From: Thermomonas carbonis
GTDB lineage: Bacteria; Pseudomonadota; Gammaproteobacteria; Xanthomonadales; Xanthomonadaceae
DNA: 64,000 bases
Reading direction: 5' to 3'
Assembly: GCF_014396975.1 (NCBI RefSeq)
Contig: NZ_CP060719.1
Coordinates: 1,026,001-1,090,000 of the forward strand
The notes beneath the pieces were generated by a model. The model worked only from the letters and a program-made list of their open reading frames with translations, was not told the origin of the DNA and did no database searches. Below are positions 1 to 8,383 of the stretch, in pieces. Made by a program: the position numbers and the translations under genes. Every line of letters starts with the position of its first letter. Within the stretch, counting starts at the first letter, position 1.

Positions 1-1
1 T

Positions 2-1771
2 GCCGCGCAGGAACTGACCGTCAGCACCTTCCATGCGCTCGGCCTGCGGATCCTGCAGATCGACCACGCCAAGCTGGGATTGCGTCGCGGCTTCTCGATC
101 TTCGATGCCGACGATTCCGCTGGCCAGGTGAAGGACCTGCTCGGGCCCGGGACCAAGCCCGATGCGATCGAGGCGATGAAGCAATTGATCAGCCGCGCCA
201 AGAACGCGGGCTTGTCGCCGGAACAGGCCGCCCAGGCCGCGCGCAGCGGTCGCGAACGCGAGGCCGCCGCGCTCTACGCGCGCTACCAGCAACGCCTGTC
301 CGCGTTCAACGCGGTCGACTTCGACGACCTGATCCGGCTGCCGGTGCAGTTGCTGGAAACCGATGCCGATGCGGTCGCCGGCTGGCGCGAGCGCATCGGT
401 TATCTCCTCGTCGACGAATGCCAGGACACCAACGACGCGCAGTACCGATTGCTGAAGGCGATCGCGGGCGATGCCGGCCAGTTCACCTGCGTGGGCGATG
501 ACGACCAGAGCATCTATGCGTGGCGTGGCGCGAATCCCGACAACCTGCTGGCGCTCGGCACCGACTATCCGGCATTGAAGATCGTCAAGCTGGAACAGAA
601 CTACCGTTGCAGCAATCGCGTATTGCGCGCGGCGAATGCGGTGATCGCCAACAACCCGCACGAACACCCGAAGACGCTGTGGAGCGATGCCGCCGACGGC
701 GAGCGCATCCGCGTCTGGGAATGCCGCGACGCCGCCCACGAGGCCGACAAGGTCGCCGGCGAAATCCAGTTCGTTGCACAGAAGCACACCCCGCCGAACG
801 GCGTGCCGCCGTGGAGCGAGTTCTGCATCCTGTTCCGCGGCAATTTCCAGAGCCGTGCGCTGGAAAAATCGCTGCAGCTGCTGCGCATTCCGTATCACCT
901 CAGCGGCGGCACCGCCTTCCTCGACCGCGGCGAAGTGAAGGACGCGCTGGCGTGGTTGCGCCTGCTCGCCAATCCCGACGATGACGCCGCGTTCCTGCGC
1001 GCGGTGCAGTCGCCGAATCGCGGCGTCGGTGCGACCTCGCTGCAGCGTCTGGGCGAACTGGCCAACCACGCGCACCTGCCGCTGTCGCGCGCGGCGGATT
1101 CGATCACGTTGTCCAAGCAGTTGCCGGCGCGTGCGGCGAATGCGCTGCAGGGCTTTTCCGACATCCTCCGCGGCCTGCGCATCGACGCGCGCACGCTGCC
1201 GCCTGCCGAACTCGTCCGCAAGCTCAACGAACGCTCCGGCCTGCTCAACGCGCTGCGCGTACTGTGCAAGGACGAAGCGCAATTCCAGGCGCGCCGTCGC
1301 AACCTGGACGAACTGGCCGACTGGTTCGATGGCCCGAAGACCAGCGGCCCCGGTGAACTCGCCGCCGCGCTCGCCTTGCTCTCGCATGCCGACAAGGGCG
1401 ATGCCGGCAACCAGGTGCGGCTGATGTCGATGCACGCGGCGAAGGGGCTGGAATTCCGCTTCGTCTTCATCATCGGCGTTGAAGACGGCAACCTGCCGCA
1501 CGAGGCCAGCATCGAGGAAGGCCGCATCGACGAGGAACGCCGGCTGTTCTACGTCGGCATCACCCGCGCCAAGGACCAGCTGTGGCTGTCGCATGCGAAG
1601 GAAGCGCAGCGCTGGGGCGACAAGTTGCGGCTCAAGCCCAGCCGCTTCATCGACGAACTGCCGGCCGCGGAACTGCAGCGTGACGGTGCCGATCCGGTCG
1701 CCGACGCCGCGCACAAGGCGGAACGGCGCAGCGCCGGCTTCGCCAACATCCGCGCCCTGCTGGGCGAGTGA
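2..1771 (+). CDS. rep: ATP-dependent DNA helicase Rep, 3' part (5' end outside window)
   Basis: This is the C-terminal part of an SF1A helicase, a 3'-5' DNA translocase that helps restart and clear replication forks. The frame is open from base 2, so the true start and the Walker A motif lie upstream. Visible helicase motifs in order are VSTFHALG, motif II LLVDECQDTND (DECQ rather than the commoner DEYQ), motif III VGDDDQSIYAWRG, motif IV LEQNYRC, motif V LMSMHAAKGLEF and motif VI YVGITRAK. The tail ending in FANIRALLGE resembles Rep more than UvrD or PcrA. A TTG at base 80 could be mistaken for a start, but homology continues upstream of it. The next gene follows on the same strand after 55 bases. 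Confidence 0.93.
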   Translation, partial: AAQELTVSTFHALGLRILQIDHAKLGLRRGFSIFDADDSAGQVKDLLGPGTKPDAIEAMKQLISRAKNAGLSPEQAAQAARSGREREAAALYARYQQRLSAFNAVDFDDLIRLPVQLLETDADAVAGWRERIGYLLVDECQDTNDAQYRLLKAIAGDAGQFTCVGDDDQSIYAWRGANPDNLLALGTDYPALKIVKLEQNYRCSNRVLRAANAVIANNPHEHPKTLWSDAADGERIRVWECRDAAHEADKVAGEIQFVAQKHTPPNGVPPWSEFCILFRGNFQSRALEKSLQLLRIPYHLSGGTAFLDRGEVKDALAWLRLLANPDDDAAFLRAVQSPNRGVGATSLQRLGELANHAHLPLSRAADSITLSKQLPARAANALQGFSDILRGLRIDARTLPPAELVRKLNERSGLLNALRVLCKDEAQFQARRRNLDELADWFDGPKTSGPGELAAALALLSHADKGDAGNQVRLMSMHAAKGLEFRFVFIIGVEDGNLPHEASIEEGRIDEERRLFYVGITRAKDQLWLSHAKEAQRWGDKLRLKPSRFIDELPAAELQRDGADPVADAAHKAERRSAGFANIRALLGE

Positions 1772-1826
1772 AGCCTGTCATCGGCCGCGGGTAAACTCGG
1801 CGCCTGCCGCAACCCCGGAGTTCGCC

Positions 1827-2660
1827 ATGCGCCGCCTGATGCCGTTGGTCCTCGTCGCCGTCCTCGCCGCATGCGCGGGGCACGGGGTGCGTCCGCAAGC
1901 CGGGGTGGAATCGGATGTGCGCACAAGCCGCGATCTGTCGGACATCGCGCCCGTGCTGGCGGAAAACGGCAGGCGCCGTACCCTGCTGGTGCTGGACATC
2001 GACGACACGCTGCTGACCTCGACCCGGTTCTTCGGCAGCGACGCCTGGTACGACTGGCAGGACAAGGGGCTGGCGAAAGACGACCCGGCCAAGCTGCCCT
2101 GCCTGTTCGACATCATCTCGCTCAACTACGAAACAGGAAGCCAGCGCCCGACCCAGCCGGATGGTCCCGCCCTGGTGAATGCCCTGCAAGGGGACCGGAT
2201 GCTGCTGACCTCGCGCAATCCGCTGTCCCGCGGCGGCACCCTGCGGACGCTGGACGATGCCGGCTACGCGCTGCCGCCCGCGCTGCCGAATGCGGCCAAT
2301 GGCATCAGCTGGGATTTCCGCAAGGCGGACGGCGCCAGGATGTCCCGCGTGGTCTACGACCAGGGGCTGTTCATGACCACTGGCCAGGACAAGGGCCTGG
2401 TGCTGCTGGACCTGCTGCGCCGGCTTGGCCTGCGCTACGACCGCGTGGTGCTGGTGGACGACGGCCGCAAGAACATCGACAACATGCAGGCCGCGCTGCG
2501 CGATGCCGGCATCGACTATGTGGGCCTGCACTACCTCCGCGTGGACAAGACCGTGGACGAAGCGGATGCCAAGGCGGGATGGCAGGCGTGGCGACAGCTG
2601 CTCGCCACCACTTACCCGCAGCGCCTCGAAGCATTCGACAACAAGAAATGTGCTTATTGA
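1827..2660 (+). CDS. HAD-superfamily lipoprotein phosphatase, DUF2608-like
   Basis: A 277-residue protein with a lipoprotein-type signal (VLAAC, Cys near residue 16), so it is probably membrane anchored and faces the periplasm. The HAD nucleophile motif DIDDT spans residues 57-61 (Asp57 and Asp59 the predicted nucleophile and acid/base), and a C-terminal VLVDDGRKNID supplies the acidic motif of the fold. Overall it resembles DUF2608 proteins, predicted phosphatases of unknown substrate. The ATG was chosen because the signal peptide begins there, although the frame is open upstream inside rep. It may be co-transcribed with rep. The substrate is not predictable from the sequence. Confidence 0.72.
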   Translation: MRRLMPLVLVAVLAACAGHGVRPQAGVESDVRTSRDLSDIAPVLAENGRRRTLLVLDIDDTLLTSTRFFGSDAWYDWQDKGLAKDDPAKLPCLFDIISLNYETGSQRPTQPDGPALVNALQGDRMLLTSRNPLSRGGTLRTLDDAGYALPPALPNAANGISWDFRKADGARMSRVVYDQGLFMTTGQDKGLVLLDLLRRLGLRYDRVVLVDDGRKNIDNMQAALRDAGIDYVGLHYLRVDKTVDEADAKAGWQAWRQLLATTYPQRLEAFDNKKCAY

Positions 2661-2694
2661 TCAATAATTTGTAGCAGTTCAATTAATCTATTGC

Positions 2695-2811
2695 ATTAAC
2701 TGTCGGGCAGCGGTAGCCTGCATCCATCCGGTCTCGACCGGAGCCATGCCACAACTGTTGTCCTCGGCAGGATGCCGAATTTGAAGGAGGCCCCCGGGCC
2801 TCCTTTTTTCT
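2695..2811 (+). ncRNA. Possible small RNA or long structured 3' UTR
   Basis: About 115 bases between an AT-rich stretch (2660-2700, unusually low GC here) and an intrinsic terminator. It can fold into several short hairpins, such as ccggt/accgg near 2730-2743 and cggca/tgccg near 2764-2776. No reading frame or clear ribosome site explains it. It may be a free-standing small RNA with a promoter in the AT-rich stretch, or simply the 3' UTR of the phosphatase gene. No convincing -35/-10 pair can be assigned. Confidence 0.3.
2786..2809 (+). terminator. Intrinsic terminator
   Basis: The hairpin ggaggc/gcctcc with a ccccgg loop is followed directly by six T residues. It lies 125 bases after the phosphatase stop and about 100 bases before the next start, so it ends either the upstream operon or a small RNA. 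Confidence 0.8.
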
Positions 2812-2912
2812 TGCCTGCACGATGGCCAGGCGCATTCCCGATCATCGGCCGCTCGCTTGCGCACGGCCGCCGCTGCCGCCGACACTCCGTCCACGCCATC
2901 CGCGGCCATCCC

Positions 2913-3860
2913 ATGACGCAACCTTTCTTCGGTCGGCCTCTGTTTGTGCTTGGCATCAGCCTTGGCCTGGTGCTGTTGCCCGCGTGCGAGCGCACGAAGG
3001 ACACCACCGGCCAGGCCATCGGCGTGGCCAAGGCGACCAGGATCGAAGCCGCCACACGCCCGGTCGATGCCGCCAACCTGCTGCGCGACCGGCTGCTGGC
3101 CCATGACGGTGCGGGCTTCGCCCGGCTGGCGGTCCCTGCCGAGCTACATGCGCGACTGGCCGCCGGCTGGAAGGACGGGCGCAGCCGCTGGCCGCTGGAC
3201 GAGCTGCCGCTGGACGCCAAACTGCCGGGGATGCTGGCGAGCCTGCAGGCACCCGGCGCGGACAAGGCCTGGATGGCGACGTTCCGCCGCCAGTTCGCCG
3301 GCGCCGACCGCGACATCGACCAGGCGATCCGCACCCTGGCGGTGTTCGGCGGCGAGTACGTGCAGAACGACGGCGACTACACCCAGGAGGAACGCGCCCA
3401 CATCGCCCAAACCATTGCTGCGCTGAGTGGATGGGGCCTGCAGGCACCCTTCGCGGAGAAGGCGCGGGCACAACACTTCTTCACTGCGCTGACCGCTGCC
3501 GCGCGGCGCAGCGGGATCGACGGCAAAGCCGGCCCGGCCGCGTTCTCCACGCTGGGCATGGAGCCCAGCCTGAAGCGGTTGTCGCCGTTCCTGGCCACCC
3601 TGCTCGCGCAACTGCGCCAGCAATACGGGCTGGACATCGACGCCAGCCTGCGTGCGCTGAAGGTGACCCTGCTGCAGCAGACCGGCGACACCGCCCGCCT
3701 GCGCCTGCAATACCCGCTGGCTGGCCGCGAGATCGACGCGGTGGTGCCGGCGGTGCGCATCGACGGTCGCTGGTACCTGGCCGATTTCGTCCAGCGCGCG
3801 GAGGCCAGCCTGACCGCCGAACCGGCCGAAGCGGGCGGTAAAAAACCCACTCCGCCATAA
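2913..3860 (+). CDS. Predicted lipoprotein of unknown function, upstream of plsB
   Basis: A 315-residue protein with an N-terminal hydrophobic segment ending in a lipobox (VLLPAC, Cys25). The rest is mainly helical and rich in Ala, Leu, Arg and Asp, ending in a Pro/Lys tail. No catalytic motif is recognised. The ATG was selected because it gives a proper signal peptide; the frame is open upstream to 2772. Its TAA overlaps the plsB ATG by one base (TAATG), which implies translational coupling, so a role linked to the envelope or phospholipids is possible but is only inferred from position. Confidence 0.7.
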   Translation: MTQPFFGRPLFVLGISLGLVLLPACERTKDTTGQAIGVAKATRIEAATRPVDAANLLRDRLLAHDGAGFARLAVPAELHARLAAGWKDGRSRWPLDELPLDAKLPGMLASLQAPGADKAWMATFRRQFAGADRDIDQAIRTLAVFGGEYVQNDGDYTQEERAHIAQTIAALSGWGLQAPFAEKARAQHFFTALTAAARRSGIDGKAGPAAFSTLGMEPSLKRLSPFLATLLAQLRQQYGLDIDASLRALKVTLLQQTGDTARLRLQYPLAGREIDAVVPAVRIDGRWYLADFVQRAEASLTAEPAEAGGKKPTPP

Positions 3861-6727
3861 TGGGCGCGATGGAAAGCCGCCCACCCCAGCCCAGCCAGGC
3901 CAGCCTGTTCGACGCACCGCCCGCCCCGGAGACCCCGTCGGAGGGTGCTGCACCGGCCATCGACAGCGGCGATACCGAGCCCACCGTCGAGGCCGATCCG
4001 CTGCCGTCGCTGCCGCTTCCCGGCTTCCTGGCCGAATCCGAGACCGAACCCGCGCCGGTCGCCGACGAAGCGCCCGCCGGCATCGGGGCAGACATCGAAC
4101 CCGGCACTGCCAGCCTCGACATCGACCCCACGCCGCCAGCCGATGCCGCCGAACACGCCCAGCCCGACGCCGCGCCCACGCCTCCGCCACTGCGCCCGGC
4201 CAAGACCAAGCGGCCGCTGTGGGCGCGGATCCTCGGCCGCATCGTCGATCCCTGGCTGAAGCTGGACATCGAGCCCGGTGATCCCGAGCAGTTCCGGCAG
4301 TTCGATGACGGCCGCCCGGTCTGCTACGTGCTGGAGGACTACGGCCTGTCCAACGCGCTGATCCTCGAGCGTTCCTGCCGCGAGGCCGGCCTGCCCTCGC
4401 CGCTGCAGCCGATCCCCGGCGATCCGCTGGGCCGCAAGCGGTCCTACGTGGCACTGTCGCGGCGGCATGCGAATGCCCTGCTGTCGCTGGGGCTGGTGCC
4501 GGGGCCGGAACACAAGACCCATTCCGGTTCGCTGGCACGGCTGCTGGAGGCGCATCGCGCCAATCCAGCGCTGGACGTGCAGCTGGTGCCGGTGTCGATC
4601 TTCGTCGGCCAGGCACCGAACCGCAGCAGCGGCTGGTTCAGCGTGCTGTTCTCGGAGAACTGGGCGATCGTCGGCCGCTTCCGCCGCCTGCTGGCGATCC
4701 TGCTCAACGGTCGCGACACCCTGGTGCAGTTCGCGCCGCCGGTGTCGCTGCGCGGCATCGTCGCCGAGGACCTGCCGCCCGAACGCACCGTGCGCAAGCT
4801 GTCGCGGGTGCTGCGCACGCATTTCCGCCGCCTGCGCGAGGTCGTGGTCGGTCCCGACCTGTCGACCCGGCGCATGCTGGTCGACAAGGTGCTGGCCGCC
4901 GAACCGGTGCGCGAGGCGATCGCCGACCAGGCCCGGCGCGACAAGATCACGCCCGACGCCGCCTGGCAGAAAGCGCACGCCTATGCCTACGAGATCGCCG
5001 CCGACTATTCGCACACGGTGGTGCGCTCGGCCAGCTTCCTGCTGACCGGGGTCTGGAACCGGATTTACCGCGGCGTGCTGGTGCAGCACCTGGACGAACT
5101 CAAGGCCGCAGCGCCGGGCCACGAAATCGTCTACGTGCCATCGCACCGCAGCCACATGGACTACCTGCTGCTGAGCTACCTGCTCTACACGCACGGGGTG
5201 GTGCCGCCGCACATCTTCGCCGGCATCAACCTCAACCTGCCGGTGGTCGGCACCCTGTTGCGCAAGGGTGGCGCGTTCTTCGCACGCCGCAGCTTCCGCG
5301 GCAATGCGCTGTACGCGGCGGTGTTCCGCGAATACATGGCGCAGCTGATCGCCGGCGGTTACTCGATCGAGTACTTCATCGAAGGCGGGCGCTCGCGCAC
5401 CGGCCGCCTGCTGCCGCCGAAGGGCGGGTCGCTGGCGATGACGGTGCGCGCCTACCTGCGCCAGCCGAGCCGGCCGGTGCTGTTCCAGCCGGTCTACATC
5501 GGCTACGAAAAATTGATGGAAGGCCGCAGCTACCTGGACGAGCTGACCGGCAAGCCGAAGGAAAAGGAATCGATCTGGCAGTTGCTGGGCGGCATTCCCA
5601 AGGTGCTGCGGACCAACTACGGCCAGGTGGTGGTGAACTTCGGCGAGCGCATCCGCCTGGACGAGTTGCTGGCCGAGCAGGCGCCTGACTGGAACGGCAA
5701 GCCGGTCGAGGAAGACGAGAAGCCGGGCTGGCTGGCCGACGCCGTCGACGCGCTGGCGCAGCGCATCCAGGTCAACGTCAACCGCGCCGCCGACGTCAAT
5801 CCGATCAACCTGCTGGCGCTGGCGCTGCTGTCCACGCCCAAGCACGCGATGGGCGAAGCCGACCTGCTCGCCCAGATCGCGCTGTCGCAGACCCTGCTGC
5901 GCGAGGTGCCGTACGCGCCGCACGTCACCGTGACCCCGCACACGCCAACCCAGATCGTCGCCCACGGCGAGGAAATCGGCACCCTGATCCGCACCGCGCA
6001 TCCGCTCGGCGACGTGCTCAGCGTGGACGACGAGAACGCGGTGCTGCTGAGCTACTTCCGCAACAACGTGCTGCACCTGTTCACCGCGCCGGCGTGGATC
6101 GCGGTGTGCTTCCTCAACAACCGGCGGATGTCGCGCGCGCAGCTGCAGCGGCTGGGCCGCACGCTATATCCGTTCCTGCAGGCGGAGCTGTTCCTGCCGT
6201 GGACCGAGGACGGCTTCGCCGAGCGCATCGACCGCACCATCGACATCCTGGTGCGCGAAGGCCTGCTGCAGCAGGTCAGCGACGAGGACGGCGGCATCCT
6301 TGCCCGCAACGTCGGCCAGACCGATGAGGTGTTCCGCCTGCGCGCGATCGGGCATGCGATGCAGCAGGCGTTCGAGCGTTACTACATCGCCATTTCGGTG
6401 CTGGTGAAGAACGGCCCCGGCACCCTCGGCGCCGGCGAACTGGAAAGCCTCTGCCAACTCGCGGCGCAACGGCTGTCGCTGCTGTACGCGCCGGCCGCGC
6501 CGGAGTTCTTCGACAAGGGCCTGTTCCGCGGCTTCATCCAGAAGCTGCGCGAACTGAAGCTGGTGTGGGCCGACGAGAACAGCAAGCTGGTCTTCGACGA
6601 TCGCCTCAAGGCCTGGGCGAAAGACGCGCGAGTGGTGCTGGGTCGCGAACTGCGCCACACCATCGAACGGGTCAGCCCGAACAGCGGGCGCAGCACCGGA
6701 GAAATGCCGGCGTTGCCGGTGGGATAG
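3860..6727 (+). CDS. plsB: Glycerol-3-phosphate 1-O-acyltransferase PlsB
   Basis: Catalyses the first acylation in phospholipid synthesis, moving an acyl chain to the sn-1 position of glycerol 3-phosphate at the inner membrane. The catalytic HX4D block is HRSHMD at residues 429-434 and the glycerol-phosphate binding block FIEGGRSRTGR lies near residues 505-515. At 955 residues it is longer than enterobacterial PlsB (about 807): the first 115 residues are a Pro/Glu/Ala-rich low-complexity extension. An in-frame ATG at 3869 is an alternative start. It is coupled to the preceding lipoprotein gene and converges on the diguanylate cyclase gene. Confidence 0.95.
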   Translation: MGAMESRPPQPSQASLFDAPPAPETPSEGAAPAIDSGDTEPTVEADPLPSLPLPGFLAESETEPAPVADEAPAGIGADIEPGTASLDIDPTPPADAAEHAQPDAAPTPPPLRPAKTKRPLWARILGRIVDPWLKLDIEPGDPEQFRQFDDGRPVCYVLEDYGLSNALILERSCREAGLPSPLQPIPGDPLGRKRSYVALSRRHANALLSLGLVPGPEHKTHSGSLARLLEAHRANPALDVQLVPVSIFVGQAPNRSSGWFSVLFSENWAIVGRFRRLLAILLNGRDTLVQFAPPVSLRGIVAEDLPPERTVRKLSRVLRTHFRRLREVVVGPDLSTRRMLVDKVLAAEPVREAIADQARRDKITPDAAWQKAHAYAYEIAADYSHTVVRSASFLLTGVWNRIYRGVLVQHLDELKAAAPGHEIVYVPSHRSHMDYLLLSYLLYTHGVVPPHIFAGINLNLPVVGTLLRKGGAFFARRSFRGNALYAAVFREYMAQLIAGGYSIEYFIEGGRSRTGRLLPPKGGSLAMTVRAYLRQPSRPVLFQPVYIGYEKLMEGRSYLDELTGKPKEKESIWQLLGGIPKVLRTNYGQVVVNFGERIRLDELLAEQAPDWNGKPVEEDEKPGWLADAVDALAQRIQVNVNRAADVNPINLLALALLSTPKHAMGEADLLAQIALSQTLLREVPYAPHVTVTPHTPTQIVAHGEEIGTLIRTAHPLGDVLSVDDENAVLLSYFRNNVLHLFTAPAWIAVCFLNNRRMSRAQLQRLGRTLYPFLQAELFLPWTEDGFAERIDRTIDILVREGLLQQVSDEDGGILARNVGQTDEVFRLRAIGHAMQQAFERYYIAISVLVKNGPGTLGAGELESLCQLAAQRLSLLYAPAAPEFFDKGLFRGFIQKLRELKLVWADENSKLVFDDRLKAWAKDARVVLGRELRHTIERVSPNSGRSTGEMPALPVG

Positions 6728-6734
6728 ACCATCG

Positions 6735-8213
6735 CTAAGCCGCGGGTGTCGCGAAGCGCTCGTCGGCCGCCGTACAAACGCGGTTGCGACCGCCGCGCTT
6801 TGCCTCGTACAGCATGCGGTCGGCCTGCATCAGCGTCTGCTGCAAGCCTGCGCCCTCGCGCGGAGAGGCACTGGCCACGCCGATGCTGACCGTCACCGAC
6901 AGGCGACGCTCCCCGGAAGCGGCCTCCAGCGCTTGCACCGCCTCCCGCATGCGTTCGGCCAGGCGCGTGGCCGCGTCCGCATCGGCCCCCGTCAGCAGGA
7001 CCGCGAATTCTTCGCCGCCTATCCTCGCCACCGCGCCCGGCGGGCCGTCGACGGCATCGGTCAGGGTACGCGCCACCCGTCGCAGGCACTCGTCCCCGGC
7101 GGTATGACCCAAGCGGTCATTGAGCGCCTTGAAGTGGTCGATGTCGACCATCATCAGCGCCACCGGCCCGCCATCGCGCGCCGCTTGCGCCCAGGCCAGC
7201 GTGGACATCTCCTCGAAACTGCGCCGGTTGGCGATGCCGGTCAGGTCGTCGAGCCGGGCAAGCTCGTGCAGGCGCCGCACCGCCGCCTCGGTGCGCACCA
7301 GCAGCAACGTGCTGCGGAAGCCGTAGCCGAACACGCCCAGCACGATGCCTGGCATGCCCACGCCCACAGCGCCCCTGGCCACCACCAGGGCCGACATCAG
7401 CAGCAGCATCACGGTCACCGCGAGCGGGCTGATGGCACGCGCGAATGGCGCCATCCGTGGCGCGCCGGGCCACATGGCCGGCAACCGCGGCGACAGCACC
7501 AGCAGGGTGAACAGCAGGAACGGCAAGCCGGGCAGCAACGGCGCCCACGCCATGACCGGAGCGGGCAGGTCGGATTCCAGGATGCGGTTGTAGGCGGCGG
7601 TGGTGGCGAGGCGCAGCAGCAGGAACGGGAACAGCACGCCGAAGAAGCGCCGCTCGCGGTCGTTCTCGGCGGCGGCCCGGCGCATCAGCGCCAGCAGTAC
7701 CAGGAATCCGTTCTGCATGTCCGCCAGCAATACCGGGTCGACGTCGCCGAATTCCTCGCCAAAGGCGCGCAGCCGGATACCGCAGTACAGCGCGCCCAAC
7801 GCCGCCACCAGCACCAGGTCGATGCTGCCCAGCACGGGATCGCGCCGTTCCAGGCCCACCAGACTGATCGCCAGCAGCAGCGGCAGGATCCCGAGCAGGT
7901 AGAGCACGCCGGCGATCGCCGGGAAAGGCACGTCCACGCCGGATAGCCGCTGCTGCAGGCCCATGGTGGCACCCAGCGCCCACAGACCCCAGGCTGCCAC
8001 CAGCAGCCCCCAGCCGTGGCCTGGGGCCCAACCGTGCCGGCGCCCGCAGGCCACGGCGGCGACCACCGCCAGCAACGAAGCGGCGATATTCACCAAACTG
8101 GGAGCCCACCCGGTACCGGCCAGCACGGCGCCGGCTTGCAGCAGCAGGAGCGCGAGCGCGGCGATGCGCAGCGCTGCGTCCCGGCGTGAGCCCCTGTGCG
8201 CATGGATATCCAT
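6735..8213 (-). CDS. Membrane diguanylate cyclase (GGDEF domain)
   Basis: A predicted producer of cyclic di-GMP. The N-terminal 300 or so residues are strongly hydrophobic with about eight to ten membrane segments and probably form a sensory module. A short linker leads to a GGDEF domain with the conserved region DIDHFKALNDRLGHTAGDECL and the active loop GGEEF near residue 399, an accepted active variant. No RxxD inhibitory site is seen just before the loop, so product inhibition may be absent. The ATG at 8213 gives 492 residues; a GTG at 8249 would add twelve. The input signal is unknown. Confidence 0.88.
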   Translation of the reverse strand: MDIHAHRGSRRDAALRIAALALLLLQAGAVLAGTGWAPSLVNIAASLLAVVAAVACGRRHGWAPGHGWGLLVAAWGLWALGATMGLQQRLSGVDVPFPAIAGVLYLLGILPLLLAISLVGLERRDPVLGSIDLVLVAALGALYCGIRLRAFGEEFGDVDPVLLADMQNGFLVLLALMRRAAAENDRERRFFGVLFPFLLLRLATTAAYNRILESDLPAPVMAWAPLLPGLPFLLFTLLVLSPRLPAMWPGAPRMAPFARAISPLAVTVMLLLMSALVVARGAVGVGMPGIVLGVFGYGFRSTLLLVRTEAAVRRLHELARLDDLTGIANRRSFEEMSTLAWAQAARDGGPVALMMVDIDHFKALNDRLGHTAGDECLRRVARTLTDAVDGPPGAVARIGGEEFAVLLTGADADAATRLAERMREAVQALEAASGERRLSVTVSIGVASASPREGAGLQQTLMQADRMLYEAKRGGRNRVCTAADERFATPAA

Positions 8214-8383
8214 TTGGCCGCACCATACTGCGTCCTGCGCCGCGCTCACAGCCGTCGCCCGGGTCGCCGCGCAGGCCCGGTCACACCGCGCCCCTGCTGC
8301 GGCAGAAACTGCCGCAAGGTGCCAGCGCGGGCGACCGGCAGGGCTGTGGCTCCGCCGATCGCGATTCGCTCATCCCGTATCGC

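Noticed and set aside
1479..1826. Long open frame upstream of the phosphatase start
   Set aside because: It overlaps rep in another frame and has Arg/Ser/Thr-rich shadow composition; the signal peptide begins at 1827.
3377..6076. An 899-codon open frame on the minus strand opposite plsB
   Set aside because: High-GC shadow of plsB, rich in His, Gln and Arg, with no recognisable domain.
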